A stretch of 64,000 nt of DNA from contig DHHJ01000035.1 in assembly GCA_002403205.1 (NCBI GenBank), positions 1 to 64,000 on the forward strand. Reading direction: 5' to 3'. The position numbers and the translations under genes were made by a program. Of this stretch, positions 20,943 to 27,947 are shown piece after piece (position 1 is the first letter of the stretch; the number at the start of each line of letters is the position of its first letter). The notes under the pieces were generated by a model. The model did no database searches. It had not been told where the DNA came from and saw only the letters and a program-made list of their open reading frames with translations. This DNA is from Anaerolineaceae bacterium UBA4775 (GTDB lineage: Bacteria > Chloroflexota > Anaerolineae > Anaerolineales > Anaerolineaceae).

Positions 20943-21653
20943 TTGCTGGAAGAGGTTTTTCCCTTAATCGAGAAACTGTCCCAGGTGACAGGACTCCCCC
21001 ACACCCAGGTAATTTCTGAGGTTTTCGGAGAGGTCAAATTCGTCTACCAGCAAACAGATTTTGAGGGCTACTCCTGCTGGTCGTCCCTGTGGTGTTATGG
21101 AAACATCAACCCGCTCGACGTAGAACGAGCGAGCGGGCTATTGATTCACGAACTGGGTCATAGATTTCTAAACGATCTCGATTTGACCTACAGTGATCTG
21201 GGGATGAATCTAGGCTACTGGGAAAACGGAAAATACATCCATGTGGCAGGTGTTAACCCTCAAACCAACCGCTTTGAGCGCACAGCACGAGGCTACCCCA
21301 GTCCCGGCGCTCCCTACGAGCAACATGGAAGCCTAAGTCCTGACTACCATACCTATCAAGAGGATTTCGCCGATACATTCATGAACTGGGCTCGCGACAC
21401 GTTTACAGATTGCCCAGCGGGCCAGCTACGCCATGACTGGATGGACGCCTTTGTTAGAGAGCATACATATAACGAAAGAGAACATGAAACATTTCAACCA
21501 TTTCGAACAAAATATTTTCGGAGAGATCCATTCTTTTTCTGGGACTGCCAAGGAGATTTACGGCCTGATCAGGATATTACTCTACGAGGGTGTGGCCTTT
21601 CGCTATCACCCTACCACCATCGATCAAGCCACCATCACACATATCTCCGATGA
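20943..21653 (+). CDS. HExxH metallopeptidase-like protein, about 236 aa
   Basis: IHELGHRF (H69, E70, H73) is a zincin signature, and YQEDFADTFMNWARDTF further on supplies the third ligand, a layout common in phage and island proteins. TTG 20943 with GAGGGGG 4 nt upstream is the only usable start. The frame upstream stays protein-like back to about 20866 (NVDIVFITLLSSFGIESVGF) and lines up with ATG 20863 one base out of frame, so a start-proximal frameshift is likely. The C-terminal 55 residues overlap the next gene and may also be out of frame. Confidence 0.6.
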   Translation: MLEEVFPLIEKLSQVTGLPHTQVISEVFGEVKFVYQQTDFEGYSCWSSLWCYGNINPLDVERASGLLIHELGHRFLNDLDLTYSDLGMNLGYWENGKYIHVAGVNPQTNRFERTARGYPSPGAPYEQHGSLSPDYHTYQEDFADTFMNWARDTFTDCPAGQLRHDWMDAFVREHTYNEREHETFQPFRTKYFRRDPFFFWDCQGDLRPDQDITLRGCGLSLSPYHHRSSHHHTYLR

Positions 21654-21702
21654 GTCCTACGAGAAACTGGTGGAAAAAGGACGCATCGTCAATCCGACGT
21701 AG
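21484..21702 (+). CDS. Hypothetical protein, 72 aa
   Basis: ATG 21484 has GAAAGAGA upstream. The protein has a compact FSGTAKEIYGLIRILLYEGV helix and a terminal ISDESYEKLVEKGRIVNPT. Its stop is the TAG created by a mutation in inverted-repeat copy 11. It overlaps the metallopeptidase frame by 170 nt; this frame looks the more protein-like there. Confidence 0.55.
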   Translation: MKHFNHFEQNIFGEIHSFSGTAKEIYGLIRILLYEGVAFRYHPTTIDQATITHISDESYEKLVEKGRIVNPT

Positions 21703-22333
21703 GATTGACGTCCTCTTCGTTGAACTCCCCCTCAATAAAGTCGTCGCCCACAGCATTGTCAATGGTCTGACCCTGGTTATATTTCTCCATGGTCTCCATG
21801 TACTTGCCGGGGATGATGATCTGAATACTGTCCTCAGATTCAGACTTGTTCAGCAGGAACTCTTCGATTTCCTTGCGTTCATTCTGGGCCATCTCGGGCT
21901 TATCAATCCCCGCTAACTCTAAGACCTTCTCCATAATATTCCATTTGGCTGTCCAGGGTACATTCGGATTTTCTAACCCCTCCTGCATTTGCAGGAAAAC
22001 CATGGGCAGCAGTTCAACGATCTTGGACTGGGTCACCTCGACACGAGGATCCTGGCCTAGTTGGAGAAAGTGCTGGTTATAGCGCTCCTGGAACTCCTCG
22101 GTGCGAGTGAGGTTCTTCAGTTGGGCAACGGTGATATCCAGCTCCTCGGCCATCTCAGCATAAGTCATGCTGTCTTCGTCTAGGGTGAGGATCATGTGCA
22201 CCAGGCGGTCAATCATCAGCGATTCTCTCAGATCCTCGCGTTCATCGCTGTTGAGCTTTAGGCGACGACGCCCATCCTCCGTGGTACGCTCTGCAAGCGG
22301 CCCTGTAGGCTGCGGAAGTTCCCGTAACGGCAT
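21689..22333 (-). CDS. HTH protein, possible terminase small subunit-like or regulator, 214 aa
   Basis: AAAGGAG precedes the ATG at 22333. MTYAEMAEELDITVAQLKNL (residues about 60-80) is a helix-turn-helix, followed by a TRTEEFQERYNQHF segment seen in phage terminase small-subunit-like proteins and in some transposase HTH domains. The C-terminus is acidic. It is the only recognisable - strand gene of the island besides the integrase and is divergent from the ubiquitin-like operon, whose promoter region it could control. Confidence 0.6.
   Translation of the reverse strand: MPLRELPQPTGPLAERTTEDGRRRLKLNSDEREDLRESLMIDRLVHMILTLDEDSMTYAEMAEELDITVAQLKNLTRTEEFQERYNQHFLQLGQDPRVEVTQSKIVELLPMVFLQMQEGLENPNVPWTAKWNIMEKVLELAGIDKPEMAQNERKEIEEFLLNKSESEDSIQIIIPGKYMETMEKYNQGQTIDNAVGDDFIEGEFNEEDVNPTSD
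21692..21705. repeat. Inverted repeat ATCCGA-NN-TCGGAT, copy 11 (one mismatch)
   Basis: ATCCGACGTAGGAT. It contains the stop codon of the + strand gene at 21484 and codes the last residues (NPTSD) of the - strand gene at 21689, so two convergent genes end inside it. Confidence 0.7.
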
Positions 22334-22393
22334 AGTTCTCCTTTATGGCTAAATGCCTTGCGGCTTATTGTCTTGTGAGTTGGTCTAATTCGT

Positions 22394-22422
22394 TTGACAT
22401 ATTAGACAATTCATATTATACT
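22394..22422 (+). promoter_or_regulatory. Strong sigma70-type promoter of the ubiquitin-like operon
   Basis: TTGACA (22394-22399), exactly 17 bp, TATACT (22417-22422). The expected start near 22429 leaves a short leader before ATG 22463. Upstream, at 22351-22380, AAATGCCTTGCGGC and ATTGTCTTG resemble a decayed hairpin element. Confidence 0.8.
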
Positions 22423-22462
22423 ACATTTGTTTGGTTTTGTCACGCAGAAGAAAGGATTTAGT

Positions 22463-22762
22463 ATGACCCAAGAATTTGATGTCCCTGAATTTGATGAGCT
22501 GGACGAGAGGTTCGATGAATTCGAATTCGAAGAGAACGAGCTCGAGGGCGATGAGCGGACGGTTACCATCCGCACCAGCTCCTCAAGCGAGGTCGTCCCT
22601 TGGCGCGAAGGTATGACTTTGGAGGACGCCTTCAACCAGAGCAATCTGGTGATGCGCACCCGGGCGGACTTCTACCTCGATAACGTCGTTATCGAGATGG
22701 ACACCGTGCTGCCCGCAGGCGCGGTCGTCACCGCCATCGGCGCCACCCAAAAGGGTGGATAG
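22463..22762 (+). CDS. Ubiquitin-like protein with C-terminal Gly-Gly, 99 aa
   Basis: ATG 22463 follows GAAAGGA. Residues 1-33 are an acidic disordered extension. Residues about 34-99 fit a ThiS/MoaD/ubiquitin beta-grasp: RTVTIRTSSSSEVVPW, the helix GMTLEDAFNQSNLV, ADFYLDNVVIEMDTVLP, then GAVVTAIGATQKGG with nothing after the GG. Such a tail needs no processing before E1 adenylation. The neighbours (E2-like, JAB, E1-like) support a role as the conjugated modifier. Confidence 0.78.
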   Translation: MTQEFDVPEFDELDERFDEFEFEENELEGDERTVTIRTSSSSEVVPWREGMTLEDAFNQSNLVMRTRADFYLDNVVIEMDTVLPAGAVVTAIGATQKGG

Positions 22763-22775
22763 CTCCCATCCTATA

Positions 22776-22807
22776 GAGTAGGCGTGTGCGCAAGTGCACG
22801 CCTACTC
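22776..22807 (+). promoter_or_regulatory. Hairpin between the modifier gene and the enzyme genes
   Basis: GAGTAGGCGTG pairs with CACGCCTACTC (11 bp) around TGCGCAAGTG. There is no T tract. It could protect the upstream mRNA end or attenuate, so that the modifier is made in excess over the enzymes (inference). Confidence 0.6.
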
Positions 22808-22823
22808 GTCTGGAGAAATCATT

Positions 22824-23036
22824 ATGAACAAAGTTAATTTCTTTAACGAAGATCGAACGATACCCGTTACCCATGGGTACATGAAATACATTTCTGAGCA
22901 CTCGATGCATGACGTGCGTCTCAGCTTTTATGGGATCTCGGAAAAGCGCGGCGTCAGACACGGCTTGGGAATCGAGTGCAAAACATGTGGCGAAGTTTTA
23001 GTCGACATTTGCGAGGAGTACCCCCATGGCAATTAA
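22824..23036 (+). CDS. Small Cys-containing protein of the ubiquitin-like operon, 70 aa
   Basis: ATG 22824 follows CTGGAGAA. The C-terminal half has IECKTCGEVLVDICEEY, three cysteines that could bind zinc. It overlaps the E2-like gene by 11 nt. In the PRTRC module, as I recall it, a small protein of unknown role (F) sits at this place. No direct similarity can be claimed. Confidence 0.6.
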   Translation: MNKVNFFNEDRTIPVTHGYMKYISEHSMHDVRLSFYGISEKRGVRHGLGIECKTCGEVLVDICEEYPHGN

Positions 23037-23652
23037 GCTTGACAACATTAAAGTTACTCATATCACCGATAGCTTCAAGAGTGGCGTCGAGAACATCTAC
23101 GGCAACCTTATTTCGGCATTGGCAGCTTCGCGTTCCGATAAGTCATTAGAAAGCTCGATTAGACGACTTGCTTCCCCAAGGTGGCTCGACCGAACCTATA
23201 CTTCACTTAAACGTCTGCCTTATTCTAGATTCACTTGCGTCAAGGCCCCCGACAACGAGGTTTACTTAGCAGGGAAAACCGATGACATTGTCGTTGAAAT
23301 TCACGGGAACAACTACAATATTGGCCCCTACCATGTCTTCATCTCCACCAATTCAATCATCGACAAGCAAGTAACTCCAATTCACCTGATCCCCGGTTAC
23401 GACCCTCAGACAAAAAATCGTCACCTGCACCATCTCGCCACCTATGGCGACTACGCTCCATCCAGCCCTCTTCTGTACGAACCGCGCTGGTGTTGGGCGA
23501 GCATCGGCCCCTCGTACTATGGCGCCCTGCACGATGTGGACATTGTTGACATGTTCAGACTTCTGTATCTCTTTCTGATTCGCCTGAACTTCAGCTCGCC
23601 CTTGTGTACACAGTGGATAAACGAGGCTATGCACCACGGAGAGCTTCTATGA
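23026..23652 (+). CDS. Candidate E2-like (UBC-fold) protein, 208 aa
   Basis: GCGAGGAG precedes the ATG. Residues 85-120 read as beta strands. NRHLHHLATYGDYAP (131-145) is followed by RWCWASIGPSYYGAL with C156, then a long helix DIVDMFRLLYLFLIRL. A His motif, a Gly, a Cys and a following helix match the layout of bacterial E2 families, with C156 the candidate thioester cysteine. The call rests mainly on this layout and on its place between modifier and JAB genes. If it is not an E2, it is an orphan partner. Confidence 0.5.
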   Translation: MAIKLDNIKVTHITDSFKSGVENIYGNLISALAASRSDKSLESSIRRLASPRWLDRTYTSLKRLPYSRFTCVKAPDNEVYLAGKTDDIVVEIHGNNYNIGPYHVFISTNSIIDKQVTPIHLIPGYDPQTKNRHLHHLATYGDYAPSSPLLYEPRWCWASIGPSYYGALHDVDIVDMFRLLYLFLIRLNFSSPLCTQWINEAMHHGELL

Positions 23653-24455
23653 AAATCTTGATGACACCCGAGGTTTATCTGAAACTGTGCATTATTGAAG
23701 GGATTGCGGACAAACGGGAGTTCTCTGGGTACGGGTTTGTCGAAGTTGAAGAGCGAGACGACGACAAAGTCTTTTTAGTCTACGATATCGAACTGCTTGA
23801 TATCGGCTCGCTCGGATATACAGAGTTTAACTCCCAGGCTATCCTGAAGGTGCTGGAGCGAGAGGACGCCAGCCACATGAAGTTATGGTTCCATGCCCAC
23901 CCTCTAGGGAATGGCAAGCCTGGCCCGCACAACTGGTCGGGCACAGACAACGACACCTGCATCAACGAACCCCTGGGTTGCCCCGACCCCATGAAGGTCA
24001 AGTGGGCATTAGCCATGGTGTTAACCCCTAAAGGCTGGGTGGGACGCCTGGATCAGTTCAAGGACAACAAGCATAAAGTTACCCATCTGCCCGTAGGGGC
24101 CAATGTGGACTGGTCGTTCGTCAAGCATGCCAGGAGTCTTTTGGGTGAACAAGAAGAGCGAGAGAAAGCCACCCAAAAGATTGAGCATCAAGTGAGCGAG
24201 GTTAAGTACATTGACATGGATTCCACCGATACCTTTGACACCGCTCACTCCGCAATCGACGAGGCCGAGGAAGTCCTTCGGGTCGCCAAATGCCAAATCA
24301 AAGATGGCTTTATCGATGAGGCCATCGACTCAATTAACTGGGCCTTCGATATCGCTCAACAGTACAAGCACAGTGCTTACGTTAAGCATAAGGCCCAGAA
24401 GTTACTTGAGAAAGTCACCAGACTAAAAAGAAAGTTGAGGAAAGTAGCCGTATGA
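23649..24455 (+). CDS. JAMM/JAB-domain protein (deubiquitinase-like), 268 aa
   Basis: ATG 23649 overlaps the previous stop. The catalytic set is present: E24 (REFSGYGFVE), H82-x-H84 (WFHAHPLG), S97 and D100 (NWSGTDND). The usual spacing is H-x-H-x10-D; here 15 residues separate H84 from D100, an insertion of five. Residues 150-268 add a helical domain rich in Glu and Lys (SAIDEAEEVLRVAK...KLLEKVTRLKRKLRK). The role should be to trim or remove the modifier. Confidence 0.82.
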   Translation: MKILMTPEVYLKLCIIEGIADKREFSGYGFVEVEERDDDKVFLVYDIELLDIGSLGYTEFNSQAILKVLEREDASHMKLWFHAHPLGNGKPGPHNWSGTDNDTCINEPLGCPDPMKVKWALAMVLTPKGWVGRLDQFKDNKHKVTHLPVGANVDWSFVKHARSLLGEQEEREKATQKIEHQVSEVKYIDMDSTDTFDTAHSAIDEAEEVLRVAKCQIKDGFIDEAIDSINWAFDIAQQYKHSAYVKHKAQKLLEKVTRLKRKLRKVAV

Positions 24456-25120
24456 TTGATCACACCCGTCACATGGGAATTTTTAACGCAGATACACTGG
24501 ATGTCTGTTTGATCGGCGCCGGAGGCATTGGTGCCATTACTGCCATCACGTTGGGCAAAATGGGAGTTCACAAAATCCATCTCTATGATGACGATATCGT
24601 AGACGAAATTAATCTGGCTACCCAGTTTCACCGCATATCCGATGTCGGATACAGGAAAGTGCGGACGGTTCATAACTCGATTTGGGAGTTTTCTCAAACG
24701 CATACAAGCTTGAATGGCTATAGGGTGAACAAGGATACTCAGCTCCCTGTGACCGATATCTACATTTCTACAGTCGACTCAATTGCTTCCCGGCAAGAGA
24801 TTTGGAAAGCCGTCCAGAAGTCTAACCGATCTGCATTGAAGCCCTGGTATCTGGATGCCCGCATGGGCGCAGAAGTCTTTGAGCTGTTCGTAGTGAATTT
24901 GCAAGATTATGCCTGGTATTCGAATACCGTCAATAATGCCAACGATGATGACATCCCCGACCTACCCTGCACCAGTAAAGCCACCATCTACACCGCCAAT
25001 ATTGCCGCCGGGCACATTGGCGCGGCAGTCAGACGGATTGTCACCAGAAAGCAGCAGCCAGGCTTTTTGCATCACGACATTCTGCACAACGAGCTATCCT
25101 TTTTGGAAATGGGAGAATAA
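24452..25120 (+). CDS. ThiF/E1-like adenylating enzyme, 222 aa
   Basis: ATG 24452 overlaps the JAB stop. The Rossmann loop GAGGIG (22-27), acidic DDD (46-48), N54 and Q58 (INLATQFHRISDVGYRK), K69, TVDSIASR (108-114) and C173 (PDLPCTSKA) follow the ThiF/E1 order. The Arg normally preceding the Gln (N-L-x-R-Q) is Thr here. C173 is the candidate thioester cysteine, within a C-terminal block like that of PRTRC ThiF proteins. Inverted-repeat copy 12 lies in the codons before GYRK. Confidence 0.82.
   Translation: MIDHTRHMGIFNADTLDVCLIGAGGIGAITAITLGKMGVHKIHLYDDDIVDEINLATQFHRISDVGYRKVRTVHNSIWEFSQTHTSLNGYRVNKDTQLPVTDIYISTVDSIASRQEIWKAVQKSNRSALKPWYLDARMGAEVFELFVVNLQDYAWYSNTVNNANDDDIPDLPCTSKATIYTANIAAGHIGAAVRRIVTRKQQPGFLHHDILHNELSFLEMGE
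24637..24650. repeat. Inverted repeat ATCCGA-NN-TCGGAT, copy 12
   Basis: ATCCGATGTCGGAT, exact arms with centre TG, inside the E1-like gene where it encodes ISDVGY. This may be coincidence with the conserved DxG motif. Confidence 0.5.
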
Positions 25121-25245
25121 TGGCGAGACGACATGAACGTTGAGGCCATTGCTGTAACTCTACCAAGTCCCCAAGCTTCCTTCATTTAATTAACATCTCA
25201 ACATCAATATAAGCACTGGAGCATTAATTTAATATCGCATCTACC

Positions 25246-26151
25246 CTAAATCTGCTGTTGGAAACGGTCATTGGGGCTGGCTATTTGTTGAGCTTTAAAC
25301 AAATCATCAGGAACCAGCGACAGGTATCTCTGGGTTGTGGAGATATCTCTATGCCCCATAACAATACGCAGTTGTTCGAGATTACCTCCATTGCGCAGAT
25401 AGTTAGTGGCAAATGTATGACGCAGTTTATGGGGTCCATAGTGACCGGTGACATTAACTTTTTTTAGCTTGGTTTTAACTAACGTTGCGAGGCCCTCTTT
25501 ACTGTAACGAGTACCTCTCTGCGTCACAAAAAGCGCCTTCTCGCCCTCTTGTGCGATCATCGGACGCAGGATTGCCAAGTAAGTTTCCAGATCTCGTCTC
25601 AGCGTTTTGCCCAAAGGAAGTATCCGCTCTCGTCGACCTTTTCCATATACCTTGACCCATCCATCTTGAAGATGGACATCGTCGACATCGAGGCTAACAA
25701 CCTCAGATAGTCGTGCACCCGTATCCAGGAAGAATGAAAAGATCAACTGCACTCGCTCGGCGCAATACGCTTTTAGATAACGGAGTAATCTGGAGATCTC
25801 CTCATCGGTTAATGCCTCAGGTAACTTTTCCTCAACACGAGGTGATTTAACTTTTCTCGTAGCTGAGGTTACTGTGTAATCCTGATCTTGGATCCAGCGA
25901 GAAAAGGTGCGAACAACTGAATAATACTTTTGAACCGTTGCATCCGACAGTTTACCAAAACGTCCCTCACGGTTCCTCTGATAACTCAAGAAGTTACGCA
26001 CACAATTCGCGTCGTACTCTTCTAGCGGAATGTCACCCAGAAAGTCGACCATTTCGTTGATCATGCTTTCGTATACCTGCAATGTCTTATCACTGACATT
26101 TTCCACTCGTTTGGCGTTGACAAAATAGTTTGCAGCTTGTCTCAAATTCAT
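25246..26151 (-). CDS. Tyrosine recombinase (integrase), 301 aa
   Basis: A XerC/D-like site-specific recombinase with an N-terminal SAM-like core-binding domain (1-100) and catalytic domain. All active-site residues are visible: R147 (GARLSE), K171, H241 and R244 (HKLRHTFA), H267 (MGHRDI) and Y276 (TQRYL). GGAGGA precedes the ATG at 26151. It reads away from the broken tRNA-Gly gene 220 bp upstream and is the likely integrase of the island. Confidence 0.93.
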   Translation of the reverse strand: MNLRQAANYFVNAKRVENVSDKTLQVYESMINEMVDFLGDIPLEEYDANCVRNFLSYQRNREGRFGKLSDATVQKYYSVVRTFSRWIQDQDYTVTSATRKVKSPRVEEKLPEALTDEEISRLLRYLKAYCAERVQLIFSFFLDTGARLSEVVSLDVDDVHLQDGWVKVYGKGRRERILPLGKTLRRDLETYLAILRPMIAQEGEKALFVTQRGTRYSKEGLATLVKTKLKKVNVTGHYGPHKLRHTFATNYLRNGGNLEQLRIVMGHRDISTTQRYLSLVPDDLFKAQQIASPNDRFQQQI

Positions 26152-26175
26152 TGATCCTCCTTTATGTTTAATCCA

Positions 26176-26204
26176 ATTATACCATAACGTGACACTATTG
26201 TCAT
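26176..26204 (-). promoter_or_regulatory. Integrase promoter with overlapping operator-like repeat
   Basis: On the - strand: ATGACA, 17 bp, TATAAT with an extended TGG. TGACA-CTAT-TGTCA (26190-26203 on +) overlaps the -35 and spacer, which suggests a repressor site. Confidence 0.7.
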
Positions 26205-26277
26205 ACTTACGTTACACCTGGAGAAGGCTCCACCCTAAAAAGAGGAGTAGGTTATTGTTGTCAGACAATTGGTGAAA

Positions 26278-26329
26278 ACCGCCATATATAGACAAAAACC
26301 CTCGAAATCGAGGGTCTACCGCCATATAT
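26278..26329. repeat. Direct repeats ACCGCCATATAT flanking a hairpin
   Basis: The 12-mer occurs at 26278-26289 and 26318-26329. They may be recombinase arm-type sites, since they lie between integrase and attachment site. Confidence 0.5.
26294..26314 (-). terminator. Terminator, - strand
   Basis: CCCTCG-ATTT-CGAGGG followed by TTTTTG on the - strand. It would stop transcription entering the island from the tRNA-Gly promoter before it reaches the integrase gene. Confidence 0.7.
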
Positions 26330-26373
26330 CGGGGCCTATTCTAAAGACCGTATCTTGCGAGTGACAATTGTTT

Positions 26374-26411
26374 CTTGGCAAGGAGACGTTCTACCATTGA
26401 ACTACACCCGC
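26374..26411 (-). tRNA. 5' half of tRNA-Gly(GCC), interrupted after the anticodon loop
   Basis: The - strand reads GCGGGTGTAGTTCAATGG then TAGAACG TCTCC TTGCCAA G: acceptor 5' strand, D arm, anticodon stem 5' strand and loop with anticodon GCC. After that, AAACAATTG cannot pair with TCTCC and no T arm follows. The 3' half should lie beyond the island's other end if the island split the gene. Confidence 0.82.
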
Positions 26412-26545
26412 ATGGTCTTTCGCTTTAGTGAAAAGCATTTTAGCACAAGCGGTTGGTTTCGTCAACCCTGGCAACGCCTTAAGTGCTGCGGGTAGTGGAT
26501 CGGACCCTGGCTCAAAATAAATAAGAGATCTGGAACAGCGACCAG
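26412..26545. other. Chromosomal side of the junction
   Basis: No gene or RNA is seen; the tRNA-Gly promoter should lie here (on the - strand). Confidence 0.3.
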
Positions 26546-26892
26546 GGTAGTCACTTCACCAGTCCTCAATCCACCCAGCGTTTACTGGCACCGATATCCG
26601 GATTAGCACAGATGGATGTGGGAGAGCCATGGACAACATTTTCAATGAGCGCTTGGGGCACTCCGTAAAGGTTGAGGAAGTCTACCTAAATCATTATCAA
26701 AGTCCAAGAGAAGCTGGCCGTGGCATTAAGCGCTCCATGCATTATTACAACCAAGAACCCCCCCGTCAATCGTTTGCCTTTTTGACCACAGCTCACGTCT
26801 ATGCTCCCACGAACACCTATCGAAGTCAGCTATTGAGTTTGTCGCTTTTTAAGCCCTTGCCGGGGATGAATATAGAGAGCAGAGGACGATGA
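26546..26892 (+). pseudogene. IS3-family transposase C-terminal remnant
   Basis: GSHFTSP...RLLA in one frame, then DIRISTDGCGRAMDNIFNER and LGHSVKVEEVYLNHY..SPREA....YNQEPPRQS in another. This is the C-terminal rve core of an IS3-type OrfB (usual form ISMDGRGRxxDNIFxERLWRSVKYEEVYL). At least one frameshift (about 26585), no N-terminus, no terminal repeats seen. Confidence 0.8.
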
Positions 26893-27176
26893 CGCTTATC
26901 ACACTACCCTCTGCCTTGGCCACGAGGTTGGGCAGCGTTCGAGTCGGTCGCCACCCGCGCTCTATCCTCTGCACCAACTCAGTAATTGTACCGCTCGACA
27001 GACGGCTTTCTCATGTTTCTATCTTGTATCAGGTTAATGAATAAAGACAGGAAAGGACCACCTTGATTCGACCTGTTTTTTTCTGAAAAGGATTGCCCCC
27101 ATATAATCCAATTGCTCACCTTGAGCTGGTGTCAAATAACAGGCTCCATCCGTTATGATTGCTACCTATCGGCTTT
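26893..27176. other. Intergenic, no gene seen
   Basis: Downstream of the IS3 remnant there is only short out-of-frame coding-like sequence. No inverted terminal repeat or RNA feature could be identified. Confidence 0.3.
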
Positions 27177-27848
27177 TCATTTTTCTTTGAACTCCTTTTT
27201 TCCTCTAAAAACATGCCATTTCTCGCCATTCAGAACGACAGAATGAAGTTGAGGCGAGATTTCAGAGGGATCTGTTTCCGCGCCAGGAAGATCGTAATGA
27301 ATTGGAAGAATGTAAGGTGCACCGGTCTGTTTCGCCAGATTAATCAGAACTGATTTGTACTTTTCGGGCCGAATTGGAGACGCACGCCATGGAAGGCATA
27401 GAATATCAGGTCGTAACTCAATCGGGAATTGATGGGCGTCACCAATATGCAGAAGATTGGCTTCATCATGGATGTGAAATGAGAGCGGCGTGCCACCTGG
27501 ATCTGGTAATCTAAAACGGGAAAGTAAGTTTACAATGATGTAGAGCGGACCTCCCACAACACTAAAGCCGGGTAAGATTTCAAGATTTTCTACCTGTTCC
27601 CCAGCGTTTACCGGTTTAAGTCGCGAGGCGGGGATGCCCATTTTATGAGCTATTTCGCATACATCAGGAGATGCCACAACAAGACCTCCAGGCACAGATG
27701 CAATCTTGCCGATATGGTCCTTGTGTCCGTGGGATACGCAAATGAAATCCACATCGGGAAGCGGTGGACGAGTAAAATCCGGATCAATCAAGATATGGTG
27801 CTTTCCGAGAATTTCCACGCACGAATGGCCAAGATACCTGATTTTCAT
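27177..27848 (-). CDS. MBL-fold metal-dependent hydrolase, 223 aa
   Basis: A UlaG/RomA-type metallo-beta-lactamase fold protein: YLGHSCVEI at the start, DPDF, the zinc motif SHGHKDHIG, GDAHQFP and a final PIHYD. The ATG at 27848 is preferred (GGAAAGG 6 nt upstream) over a GTG five codons earlier. The substrate is unknown; the family includes phosphodiesterases and lactonases. Confidence 0.82.
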   Translation of the reverse strand: MKIRYLGHSCVEILGKHHILIDPDFTRPPLPDVDFICVSHGHKDHIGKIASVPGGLVVASPDVCEIAHKMGIPASRLKPVNAGEQVENLEILPGFSVVGGPLYIIVNLLSRFRLPDPGGTPLSFHIHDEANLLHIGDAHQFPIELRPDILCLPWRASPIRPEKYKSVLINLAKQTGAPYILPIHYDLPGAETDPSEISPQLHSVVLNGEKWHVFRGKKEFKEK

Positions 27849-27947
27849 ATAAAACCTTTCCACTCAGCAAAATAAGCCAGGTCTTTAATTCCTTCTACCC
27901 ACCATCATTCGCCAAAGAGCAATCACAACCAGACCGAGTCCAAATAA

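Noticed and set aside
21689..22333. Firm call of a phage terminase small subunit
   Set aside because: The HTH fits, but no large subunit or other packaging gene is in the window, so only a general HTH call is made.
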